Source: Tateyamaria sp. (GTDB lineage Bacteria; Pseudomonadota; Alphaproteobacteria; Rhodobacterales; Rhodobacteraceae). From it: a stretch of 5,536 bases of DNA. Position 1 is the first letter of the stretch. Each line of letters begins with the position of its first letter. The stretch spans positions 1 through 5,536 of the forward strand of contig JABITU010000003.1 in the NCBI GenBank assembly GCA_018668195.1, written 5' to 3'. Below the pieces are notes generated by a model, which did not search any database, was not told the DNA's origin, and saw only the letters and a list, made by a program, of their open reading frames with translations. The translations under genes and the position numbers were made by a program. Below are positions 1-5,536 of the stretch, in pieces.

Positions 1-11
1 ATCAGGCCTTA

Positions 12-45
12 GCGGACCTTCGCGCAAGGTGCAGCGAATGGCGGC
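12..45. repeat. Imperfect inverted repeat, possible interspersed intergenic element
   Basis: The arms GCGGACCTTCGC (12-23) and GCGAATGGCGGC (34-45) are imperfect reverse complements, with 9 of 12 positions matching around a 10-nt centre. The reverse complement of the right arm, GCCGCCATTCGC, resembles short GC-rich motifs that I recall as common in Rhodobacterales intergenic DNA. That family assignment is from memory and unchecked. No T tract follows, so a classical terminator is unlikely. Confidence 0.35.
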
Positions 46-144
46 TTAGAGCCCACAGCAGAAGTGACAAATCTTGCTGCGTGTGATCGTAGCGCAGGAA
101 CCTGCTGCGCCGCAGCAAAATCGCTGTTGCATGGAAGAGCCGAA

Positions 145-191
145 GCGGCCATTCAGAGGTCTCGTTTGCAACCTGAAGCTCTCTGAGCCGC
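145..191. repeat. Imperfect inverted repeat / potential hairpin
   Basis: The arms GCGGC (145-149) and CAGAG (154-158) pair with CTCTG (181-185) and GCCGC (187-191), leaving an asymmetric internal loop (catt against a). A competing inner pairing is AGGT (157-160) with ACCT (171-174). The left arm, GCGGCCATTC, resembles the motif in the repeat at 12-45, so both may belong to one family of intergenic elements. Function is unknown. Confidence 0.3.
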
Positions 192-294
192 GGTAGAAAT
201 TCATCCATTCCGGGCATTTTTTGCTCCGGCGACCCGCAAGCGTCTTGGGTGCATCTTTTAGGCAGCACGCCAAATATGTTTTGGCAGATCAAGT

Positions 295-311
295 TGTCCA
301 CGTGGCGGACA
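295..311. promoter_or_regulatory. Putative IclR-family operator upstream of the enzyme operon
   Basis: TGTCCACGTGGCGGACA is an inverted repeat TGTCC-N7-GGACA. It is matched at 15 of 17 positions by a second site at 4679-4695, the two differences being the central dinucleotide. The left half extends to AGTTGTCC (292-299), and the exact reverse complement of this octamer is the right half of the other site. The centre lies 79 nt before the dioxygenase start codon. The likely ligand is the IclR regulator at 3881-4672. As I recall, E. coli MhpR also binds a roughly 17-bp imperfect palindrome upstream of mhpA. No convincing sigma-70 promoter is visible: TACACT at 332-337 is only a weak -10 candidate, as might be expected for an activator-dependent promoter. 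Confidence 0.7.
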
Positions 312-369
312 CTCTGAGTGCAAATGGTTCCTACACTCGTGGCCTCTTACTAGTTTGCGGCATGGATAC

Positions 370-376
370 GGAGGAG
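370..376 (+). promoter_or_regulatory. Ribosome binding site that fixes the dioxygenase start
   Basis: GGAGGAG ends 5 nt before the ATG at 382. The frame also stays open back to a TTG at 355, but this site favours the ATG, and the protein from that ATG (MPIQSLGYLGV) begins as extradiol dioxygenases normally do. Confidence 0.8.
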
Positions 377-381
377 CTGAA

Positions 382-1356
382 ATGCCGATACAATCGCTTG
401 GATATCTTGGTGTGCGGTCCGACCGGACGGAAGAATGGAAGCACTTCGCGGGCAAAGTGCTTGCCATGCAATTGGACGATTGCGGCGGGCGTCAGTTGTC
501 TTTCCGGATGGATGATCTTGTACAGCGCTTGGTTGTCTCGGACGAACCGGGAGAAACATTAGCCTTCATCGGCTGGGAAGTGTCGGACAAATCCGATCTG
601 CAGGATTTTGCAGCCCGATTGGATAACGCAGGGCACAAAGTGATGTTTGGCGACCAAGGTCTGGCCGACCGTCGCTTTGTCGAAGATCTGATTGTGACCC
701 ATGATCCCGCCGGAAACAGAATTGAATTGGTCTGGAATTCACATAAGTCAAAAGACCCATTCATACCGGGACGCCCCATTGATGGGTTTAAGACCGGTGC
801 TCTTGGCATGGGACATGCGGTTCTGCACGTGCCCGATGCGACTGCGCTCTTGCCATTTTACTGTGATGTACTTGGCTTTGCGGTCAGCGATTATGGTCTG
901 AAACCCGTCCCGTTGTACTTTTTCCATGTCAACGGGCGTCACCACAGCTTTGCCATCGTGGGTTCGGGAAAGTCGGGGTTCCATCACTTTATGGTGGAGT
1001 ACCAAAATCTTGATGACGTGGGGCAAGGATATGATCTGGCGGGGCAGCAAAAAGATGGCATCGCCTATACTTTGGGTCGCCACACCAATGATCATATGAC
1101 AAGTTTTTACGCAAACACCCCATCCGGATTTTTTGTCGAAAATGGCTGGGGCGGGCGGATGATTGATCCCGCAACGTGGGAGCCGCATGAGACGACGGCC
1201 GGACCCAGCTTTTGGGGCCATGACCGGCTATACCTGCCTGCGGAAGATCGAAAACCTTTTGTCGATATGCGTCTCAAGGCGGCGGCGGACGGGCTGCGCG
1301 CGCCGCCAGTTGTTGATTGCCCGTGGCTTTATGAGTTGCGCGGACAGGAGAGATGA
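382..1356 (+). CDS. Type I extradiol ring-cleavage dioxygenase (VOC/glyoxalase fold, BphC-like)
   Basis: This 324-aa protein should open a catechol ring next to the diol (meta cleavage) using a non-haem Fe(II) or Mn(II) centre in the cytoplasm. The length and two-domain layout fit 2,3-dihydroxybiphenyl 1,2-dioxygenase-type enzymes: an N-terminal VOC domain at about 4-120 without metal ligands, and a catalytic VOC domain at about 140-260. By comparison with BphC, the ligands would be His145 (in GMGHAVLHV), His202 (HHFMVEY) and Glu253 (FFVENGWGG). The second-shell catalytic residues also appear present: His188 (RHHSFA), His234-Asn236-Asp237 (GRHTNDH) and Tyr243 (SFYANTPSG). The enzyme therefore looks intact. 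It is the first gene of the operon, behind an operator-like palindrome, and its stop overlaps the next start (ATGA). Its partners suggest a catechol made by the downstream hydroxylase, for example a 3-substituted catechol, but the exact substrate is unknown. Confidence 0.9.
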   Translation: MPIQSLGYLGVRSDRTEEWKHFAGKVLAMQLDDCGGRQLSFRMDDLVQRLVVSDEPGETLAFIGWEVSDKSDLQDFAARLDNAGHKVMFGDQGLADRRFVEDLIVTHDPAGNRIELVWNSHKSKDPFIPGRPIDGFKTGALGMGHAVLHVPDATALLPFYCDVLGFAVSDYGLKPVPLYFFHVNGRHHSFAIVGSGKSGFHHFMVEYQNLDDVGQGYDLAGQQKDGIAYTLGRHTNDHMTSFYANTPSGFFVENGWGGRMIDPATWEPHETTAGPSFWGHDRLYLPAEDRKPFVDMRLKAAADGLRAPPVVDCPWLYELRGQER

Positions 1357-2867
1357 CGGTGGACACATTTGACGTTGATGTCGCCATCGTGGGCTATGGC
1401 CCGACGGGCGCGACGCTGGCCAATTTGCTGGCCAAGTGCGGGGTGCGCGTTGCAGTGGTTGAGCGCGAAGCCGCGATGTATCATCTGCCGCGTGCTGTGC
1501 ATTTTGATGGTGAGACGATGCGGGTTTTTCAGACCGTCGGCATTGCCGATCAGCTAAGTAAAAAAGTGCGGGTCAATCCGGGGATGCGATTTGTCGACCC
1601 CGACAGGAACTCGCTTTTGGATTGGCCGCGCCCGCAGGACATCGGACCGCAAGGGTGGCACGCCAGCTATCGATTGCACCAACCTGATCTGGAACATCTG
1701 CTACGCGAAAGACTTGCAGGCAATTCTAGCGCTGTAGTGCTGAACAACAGTGAAGTTATAAGTGTCGAAGAAAACGGTAAAGGGGTAACGCTACTCACCC
1801 GCAACACAGAAGATCGCCATCAGACACAGATCAAGGCACAGTTTGTGGTCGGTTGTGATGGTGCGCGTTCCATTGTACGCAAAATGATCGGATCGGGAAT
1901 GGACGATCTGGGCTTTGAAGAGCGCTGGCTGGTGATTGACGTCTTGTTGAAGCGGGACCGCCCTGATTTGGGGGATCATTCCGTGCAATTCTGCGACCCC
2001 ATCCGGCCAATGACCTATTGCCGTAGTCCGGGTGTTCGGCGGCGCTGGGAAATCACGGTGTTGGATGGTGAAACGGATACAGAGGTTACCCAAGAAAAGC
2101 GCATCTGGGAATTTCTGGCACATTGGATTGGCCCTGACGACGCCGTGTTGGAGCGCAGTGCCGTCTATACTTTCAAGTCGGCAGTGGCACAGAAATGGCG
2201 CAAGGGACGGCTGATGATTGCAGGCGACGCGGCGCATCTGACGCCGCCGTTTATGGGGCAAGGCATGTGCGCAGGTATTCGTGACGCGGCCAATCTGGCA
2301 TGGAAACTTGCGCTATGTGTGAAAGGTAGCGCCCATGAGCGCCTCTTGGACAGTTATCAGGAGGAACGCGGCCCAAATGTGCGTCAATTCATCGAAACGG
2401 CGATGCGCTTGGGCGGTTTGATTAACAATGCTGATCCCAAGACGGCCTTGACGCAGGCCCAGACTGATCAATCCGGCACGACGCGCATGACCTCTATCGC
2501 CCCCCCTCTTGGGGAGAGTGATCTGGCAGGGCTGATACGCCGCAACGCGCCACATGTCGGACAATTATTCGATCAACCGACGCTTTCGAATGGGCAACGT
2601 TTGGATGATGTTGCGCGTTATGCGCCGGTGCTGATCCTGCGGCATCCTTTGCCAGACCATATCGCCACTCATTTCCCGGTGATTGATGCCGATGAGCATC
2701 CAAATATTGGACGCGTGCTTGACGCCATTGGCGCAAACGCCGCCTTGATACGCCCGGACAAATACATCGCTGCGAGCGCTGAGACTGACGTCGACATTGC
2801 GACGCTTGCTGCAATGACCTTGCCTTCCCCCTTGTTGAGACATGAAGAGAGAGAATCTGCACTATGA
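1353..2867 (+). CDS. FAD-dependent aromatic hydroxylase, MhpA-like (3-(3-hydroxyphenyl)propionate hydroxylase family)
   Basis: This 504-aa group A flavoprotein monooxygenase should use NAD(P)H and O2 to ortho-hydroxylate a phenolic substrate to a catechol. The dinucleotide-binding GYGPTG motif is at 14-19, with Glu37 ending the second beta strand. The CDG motif is at 168-170. The FAD ribityl-binding GDAAH motif is at 291-295, followed by TPPFMGQGM at 297-305. The C-terminal RPDKYIAAS (468-476) resembles the segment ending the thioredoxin-like domain of MhpA. The protein is somewhat shorter than E. coli MhpA (about 554 aa, from memory). The ATG overlaps the dioxygenase stop by 4 nt. AGGAG at 1346-1350 is only 2 nt from this ATG but 8 nt from an in-frame GTG at 1359, so the true start could be two codons later. 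The family fit is strong. The substrate is not determined: a hydroxyphenylpropanoid is plausible, but another phenol cannot be excluded. Confidence 0.88.
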   Translation: MTVDTFDVDVAIVGYGPTGATLANLLAKCGVRVAVVEREAAMYHLPRAVHFDGETMRVFQTVGIADQLSKKVRVNPGMRFVDPDRNSLLDWPRPQDIGPQGWHASYRLHQPDLEHLLRERLAGNSSAVVLNNSEVISVEENGKGVTLLTRNTEDRHQTQIKAQFVVGCDGARSIVRKMIGSGMDDLGFEERWLVIDVLLKRDRPDLGDHSVQFCDPIRPMTYCRSPGVRRRWEITVLDGETDTEVTQEKRIWEFLAHWIGPDDAVLERSAVYTFKSAVAQKWRKGRLMIAGDAAHLTPPFMGQGMCAGIRDAANLAWKLALCVKGSAHERLLDSYQEERGPNVRQFIETAMRLGGLINNADPKTALTQAQTDQSGTTRMTSIAPPLGESDLAGLIRRNAPHVGQLFDQPTLSNGQRLDDVARYAPVLILRHPLPDHIATHFPVIDADEHPNIGRVLDAIGANAALIRPDKYIAASAETDVDIATLAAMTLPSPLLRHEERESAL

Positions 2868-3844
2868 AACTTGCCTCCTTGAAATCCGGCGGCCGCGATG
2901 GCGCGCTAGTTGTTGTGTCGCGCGACCTGTCATGTGTGGCCGACGCCACCGGCATTACGCCAACCTTACGTGACGCGATTGAGAACTGGCAGCAGGTTGC
3001 GCCCACATTGCAGGAACTTGCGAACAAGATCGAAACCGGTGACGTACAAACCATGCCTTATAGCCCGGCAAAGCTGGCCTCTCCCTTGCCCCGTGCGTTT
3101 CAATGGGCCGATGGCAGCGCTTATCTTAGCCACATGCGTTTGGTGCGCAAGGCGCGCGGCGTTGAGATGCCTGCGAACTCGGAAACCGATCCGATGTTGT
3201 ATCAGGGCGGCAGTGACGGCTTTATTGGCCCTGTTGATCCGATCCCTTGTCTGGATACAGATTGGGGGTTAGATTTTGAGGGCGAAATCGCTGTGGTCAC
3301 CGATGACGTACCGATGGGGTGCACGCCCGAGCAGGCCAAATCGCATATCAAACTGATCATGCTCTGCAACGACATCAGCCTACGCCACGTCATGCGCCCT
3401 GAGCTGGTCAAGGGTTTTGGCTTCTTCCAGTCCAAGCCCGCCAGCGCGTTCTCTCCGGTATGTGTCACACCAGACGAATTGGGCGATGCCTGGACCGGCG
3501 GACGCGTTAATCTGCCGTTGCTCACAGTGTATAATGGCGAAGAATATGGCAGGGTCCACGCAGGCAAAGACCTTACTTTTGAATTCCCCGATCTGATCGC
3601 GCATGCTGCCCGTACGCGGGATTTGTCAGCAGGAACGATCATTGGCTCTGGCACAGTCAGCAATGAAAACCACGATGAAGTTGGCTCCAACTGCCTCGCA
3701 GAAAAACGCATGATTGAGACCATTCGCACCGGCGAAGCCACCACGCGCTTTATGGAACCAGGCGACACTATCCGGTTCGAAATGTTGGGTGAAGATAGCC
3801 AAAGCATCTTTGGCGCTATTGATCAGACTGTGGTTGCTGGTTGA
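2864..3844 (+). CDS. Fumarylacetoacetate hydrolase (FAH) family C-C hydrolase
   Basis: This 326-aa protein matches the bacterial FAH type with a small N-terminal domain (about 1-75) and a C-terminal FAH catalytic domain (about 80-322). Likely Mg/Ca ligands are Glu139 and Glu141 in DFEGEIAVV and Asp170 in LCNDISLRH. Lys191 (FFQSKPASAFSP) matches the conserved catalytic-site lysine, and the GSGTVSN segment at 261-267 is the usual glycine-rich loop. His90 (YLSHMRLVRKARG) is a candidate catalytic base. Known members hydrolyse fumarylacetoacetate or act on related 2,4-dioxo acids. No homogentisate dioxygenase is visible here. Behind an extradiol dioxygenase, the likely role is hydrolysis (or possibly isomerisation or hydration) of the ring-cleavage product, which is inferred from position. 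The start overlaps the hydroxylase stop by 4 nt (ATGA). Only a weak purine-rich stretch precedes it, consistent with translational coupling. Confidence 0.85.
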   Translation: MKLASLKSGGRDGALVVVSRDLSCVADATGITPTLRDAIENWQQVAPTLQELANKIETGDVQTMPYSPAKLASPLPRAFQWADGSAYLSHMRLVRKARGVEMPANSETDPMLYQGGSDGFIGPVDPIPCLDTDWGLDFEGEIAVVTDDVPMGCTPEQAKSHIKLIMLCNDISLRHVMRPELVKGFGFFQSKPASAFSPVCVTPDELGDAWTGGRVNLPLLTVYNGEEYGRVHAGKDLTFEFPDLIAHAARTRDLSAGTIIGSGTVSNENHDEVGSNCLAEKRMIETIRTGEATTRFMEPGDTIRFEMLGEDSQSIFGAIDQTVVAG

Positions 3845-3880
3845 GATTGCACTTTGGGGCAGTCATAGTATGAGGCATGA

Positions 3881-4672
3881 ATGGCACCAAACTCTGAAAA
3901 CGTGCGGGCCCTCTCTCGGGGGCTGAAGATACTCAGGTTCCTTAACAAGACCGGAGCTGCACGCGCGGCTGAAATCGCCACAGAACTCGATCTGCCGCGT
4001 CCCACGGTCTATCGCTTGCTGCATACGTTGGAGGAAGAGGGATATGTTCTCTATTCCGGCAGCGATTCCCGTGTGCGCTTGTCCCCATTGGCGGCCTCAT
4101 TAGGGGACAACGCCCCGATGCGGTCACGGCTCTGTCAGACGGCGGTGCCCATTCTGGCAAAATTCACGGATACCCATGCTTGGCCTCTCGATCTGTCCAC
4201 CTACGAAGACGCGCATATGGTTATTCAGGAAACGACCCATAGCCGCAGCCCGCTGTCTGTAGATCCCGGGATGGTCGGGTTTTCGTTGCCAATTCTGCGT
4301 TCTTCGGCGGGGCGGGCTTATCTGTCGGTTTGCAGTGCGCGAGAGCGTGAGATGATCATCGAATTGCTGCGCGCGGAGGCCGCTGTCGAAGACTTGCCAT
4401 TCTTGCAATCTGACTGGCTGGACAAAAACCTGACAGCTTACTTCAAACAGGGCTACGCCACACGCGGCCCGCGTTCGTTTCGGCCAAAGACCTCCAGTCT
4501 TGCGGTGCCGGTTCTTGCAGATGACCGTGCAATTGGTTGCTTGTCGATAATCTGGGTCACCAAAGCCATGACCATGGATCAAGCCATCGCAAGATACGCC
4601 ATTGCCTTGCAAGAAACCTCAGCAGAGATCGCAGCCGGGTTCAGCCACCTCAATGCCGCCGCTTTGTCCTGA
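3881..4672 (+). CDS. IclR-family transcriptional regulator, MhpR-like
   Basis: This 263-aa DNA-binding regulator has an N-terminal winged helix-turn-helix (about 7-68; recognition-helix region RPTVYRLLHTLEEEGYV at 40-56). The C-terminal IclR effector-binding domain spans about 80-255 and includes SSAGRAYLS at 141-149 and SLAVPVL...AIGCLSI at 206-223. The segments VRALSRGLKILRFLNK, WPLDLSTYEDAHMVIQETTH and GMVGFSLP closely resemble E. coli MhpR as I remember it. MhpR activates 3-hydroxyphenylpropionate catabolism in response to the substrate. GAGG (3872-3875) lies 5 nt before the ATG. The gene follows the hydrolase by 36 nt on the same strand, and that gap has no operator-like palindrome, so it is probably cotranscribed with the enzymes. 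Two matching palindromes, before the enzyme operon and before the transporter gene, are its likely targets. Activation is expected by analogy; repression cannot be excluded. Confidence 0.92.
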   Translation: MAPNSENVRALSRGLKILRFLNKTGAARAAEIATELDLPRPTVYRLLHTLEEEGYVLYSGSDSRVRLSPLAASLGDNAPMRSRLCQTAVPILAKFTDTHAWPLDLSTYEDAHMVIQETTHSRSPLSVDPGMVGFSLPILRSSAGRAYLSVCSAREREMIIELLRAEAAVEDLPFLQSDWLDKNLTAYFKQGYATRGPRSFRPKTSSLAVPVLADDRAIGCLSIIWVTKAMTMDQAIARYAIALQETSAEIAAGFSHLNAAALS

Positions 4673-4678
4673 CGGTGA

Positions 4679-4695
4679 TGTCCACTAGGCGGACA
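4679..4695. promoter_or_regulatory. Putative IclR-family operator upstream of the TRAP transporter gene
   Basis: TGTCCACTAGGCGGACA differs from the site at 295-311 only in the central dinucleotide. Its right half extends to GGACAACT (4691-4698), the exact reverse complement of the left half-site octamer at 292-299. It starts 7 nt after the regulator's stop codon, and its centre is 82 nt before the TRAP gene ATG. This suggests the transporter has its own promoter under the same regulator and does not rely only on read-through. No clear -35/-10 pair is visible. Confidence 0.7.
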
Positions 4696-4711
4696 ACTTC
4701 CCACATCACGC

Positions 4712-4730
4712 TTCCGGCAGCGTGCTGGAA
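4712..4730 (+). other. Short hairpin in the leader before the TRAP gene
   Basis: TTCCGGCA (4712-4719) pairs with TGCTGGAA (4723-4730) around a 3-nt loop, giving 8 pairs including one G-T wobble. No T run follows, so it is a poor intrinsic terminator for the regulator gene. It could shape the 5' leader of the transporter mRNA or be incidental. Confidence 0.35.
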
Positions 4731-4752
4731 AGTTAAGCATTATGAAAATTAA

Positions 4753-4759
4753 GGGAGGA
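4753..4759 (+). promoter_or_regulatory. Ribosome binding site that fixes the TRAP protein start
   Basis: GGGAGGA lies 9 nt before the ATG at 4769. An in-frame ATG at 4742 would add nine residues, but this site would then fall inside the coding sequence. The later start also gives a normal signal peptide, so 4769 is preferred. Confidence 0.8.
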
Positions 4760-4768
4760 AATCGTACT

Positions 4769-5536
4769 ATGAAACACGCACTGATCACAGGAATTGCCGC
4801 CGTCGCATTTTCCGTCACGTCAATGGCCGCAATGGCTGCAGATACAACGCTGACCATCTCATCTTGGGCACCACCAACCCATGGCGTTAACGCCATCATC
4901 TGGCCTGAACTGACCAAGCGAATGGAAGAGGCAACAGATGGCCGCGTGAGCGCTGAGGTGAAATATGGTTTGGGATCACCGCCTGCACAATTCGATTTGG
5001 TGCTTGATGGTGCGGCGGATATTACCTGGATTTTCCACGGCTATTCACCGGGCAGATTTGTATCGACCAAAATGATCGAACTTCCCGGCTATGAAGGGAA
5101 TGCTGAGGCCGCATCAGTTGCGAGTTGGCGTGCCTATGAAAAGTTCTTTGCTGATCTGGGCGAGCACAAGGGCGTCAAAGTCCTGGCGATGATGACCCAT
5201 GGGCCCGGCGTGCTGCATTCAGATGCCGCAGTCACATCGCTTGACGATATTTCTGGCATGAAACTGCGCCTTGGCGGTGGGGTTTCTGGTGATGTGGGGG
5301 CAGCCCTTGGGGCAACCGGCATTCGCGTTCCGGCGCCCAAAGTCTACGAGACGCTGGATTCCAGCGCAGCAGATGGTGTGATGATGCCGATGGAGGCCAA
5401 AAAGAGCTTTAAATTGTTCGAAGTGGCCAAAAACACCTTTGTGGTGCCGGGTGGTTTTTATCGCGGGTCATTCGCAATCATCATGAACCAAGACACCTAT
5501 GACGACCTGTCCGACGCCGACCGCGCGGCATTGGAA
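4769..5536 (+). CDS. TRAP transporter periplasmic substrate-binding protein, DctP family (3' truncated by window end)
   Basis: The first 256 residues of a periplasmic solute receptor are visible; the family usually runs to about 325-345 aa, so the end lies outside the window. Residues 1-24 form a Sec signal peptide: Lys2, a hydrophobic core, then SMAAMAA with likely cleavage after Ala23 or Ala24. The mature part begins TLTISSWAPPTHG and continues with ELTKRMEEATDGRV and GAADITWIFHGYSPGRF. Arg167 in GMKLRLGG sits where DctP proteins carry the arginine that binds the substrate carboxylate, which points to an organic-acid ligand. ADGVMMPME (201-209) and FYRGSFAIIMN (230-240) are further typical segments. 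The membrane subunits (DctQ and DctM) probably follow downstream. The gene lies 96 nt after the regulator, behind an operator-like palindrome shared with the aromatic catabolic operon, so its substrate is probably the aromatic acid degraded there. This is inferred. Confidence 0.9.
   Translation, partial: MKHALITGIAAVAFSVTSMAAMAADTTLTISSWAPPTHGVNAIIWPELTKRMEEATDGRVSAEVKYGLGSPPAQFDLVLDGAADITWIFHGYSPGRFVSTKMIELPGYEGNAEAASVASWRAYEKFFADLGEHKGVKVLAMMTHGPGVLHSDAAVTSLDDISGMKLRLGGGVSGDVGAALGATGIRVPAPKVYETLDSSAADGVMMPMEAKKSFKLFEVAKNTFVVPGGFYRGSFAIIMNQDTYDDLSDADRAALE

Larger units (their letters stand above)
1..294. other. Gene-free upstream region with inverted repeats
   Basis: I see no supported gene here. 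A 99-codon minus-strand reading frame (2-301) exists, but its GTG start lies inside the palindrome at 295-311 and has no Shine-Dalgarno sequence. Its product is Leu/Arg-rich and resembles no family I know. The stretch carries several imperfect inverted repeats, two listed separately. There is also a 15-bp near-perfect palindrome at 103-117 (TGCTGCG-c-CGCAGCA), which is not followed by a T run on either strand and so is not an obvious terminator. A TTGGCA hexamer at 281-286 resembles a -35 box, but no good -10 box sits 16-18 bp downstream. Confidence 0.55.

Noticed and set aside
103..117. TGCTGCG-c-CGCAGCA palindrome, considered as a terminator
   Set aside because: No T run follows on either strand, and no gene ends nearby in the window.
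2..301. 99-codon minus-strand reading frame in the upstream region
   Set aside because: The GTG start lies in the operator-like palindrome with no ribosome binding site. The product has no recognisable motifs, and its end runs through the inverted repeat at 12-45. It may be chance or a decayed remnant.
417..428. GTCCG-ac-CGGAC palindrome in the dioxygenase gene, considered as a third operator
   Set aside because: The half-site spacing is wrong (arms separated by 2 bases, not the TGTCC-N7-GGACA layout), it lies inside coding sequence, and it lacks the flanking TG/CA bases shared by the two intergenic sites.
583..596. TCGGA-caaa-TCCGA inverted repeat
   Set aside because: It lies within the coding sequence of the dioxygenase N-terminal domain and has no resemblance to the operator pair. 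It is probably incidental.
748..1221. 157-codon minus-strand reading frame inside the dioxygenase gene
   Set aside because: It lies antisense to a well-supported enzyme and covers its catalytic domain. The protein has no family signature.
2494..3054. 186-codon minus-strand reading frame across the hydroxylase/hydrolase junction
   Set aside because: It is antisense to two overlapping genes with clear family motifs, and its composition looks like a shadow frame.
3202..3807. 201-codon minus-strand reading frame antisense to the FAH gene
   Set aside because: The plus-strand frame carries all FAH catalytic residues. The antisense frame is Ser/Pro-rich with no recognisable domain.

Overview
The window looks like a catabolic island from an alphaproteobacterium, most likely of the marine Roseobacter/Rhodobacterales type. 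This is inferred from the moderately high GC content, the style of the intergenic sequence, a DctP-type TRAP transporter beside the enzymes, and the general look of the proteins. No 16S or other marker gene is present, so the taxonomy is tentative.

Layout: bases 1-354 hold no convincing gene but contain imperfect inverted repeats and, at 295-311, a 17-bp operator-like palindrome. All five genes that follow are on the plus strand. They are a type I (VOC-fold) extradiol ring-cleavage dioxygenase (382-1356), an MhpA-like FAD aromatic hydroxylase (1353-2867), a fumarylacetoacetate hydrolase (FAH) family C-C hydrolase (2864-3844), an IclR regulator that resembles MhpR (3881-4672), and the first 256 codons of a TRAP transporter periplasmic binding protein (4769 to the window end). 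The three enzyme genes overlap by 4 nt at each junction (ATGA), so they form a tight operon. The regulator follows after 36 nt.

How they probably work together: the TRAP system would import an aromatic or phenylpropanoid-like acid. The FAD hydroxylase would make a catechol, the dioxygenase would open the ring by meta cleavage, and the FAH-family enzyme would hydrolyse the ring-opened dioxo acid. The logic is that of the mhp (3-hydroxyphenylpropionate) pathway. However, the ring-cleavage and hydrolysis steps use different protein families from E. coli MhpB (LigB-type) and MhpC (alpha/beta hydrolase). The substrate cannot be read from the sequence.

The most informative non-coding signal is a pair of nearly identical palindromes, TGTCCACgtGGCGGACA at 295-311 and TGTCCACtaGGCGGACA at 4679-4695. 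One precedes the enzyme operon and the other precedes the transporter gene. Their centres lie 79 and 82 nt upstream of the respective start codons. They are strong candidates for the binding sites of the IclR regulator encoded between them, and would tie uptake and catabolism into one local regulon.
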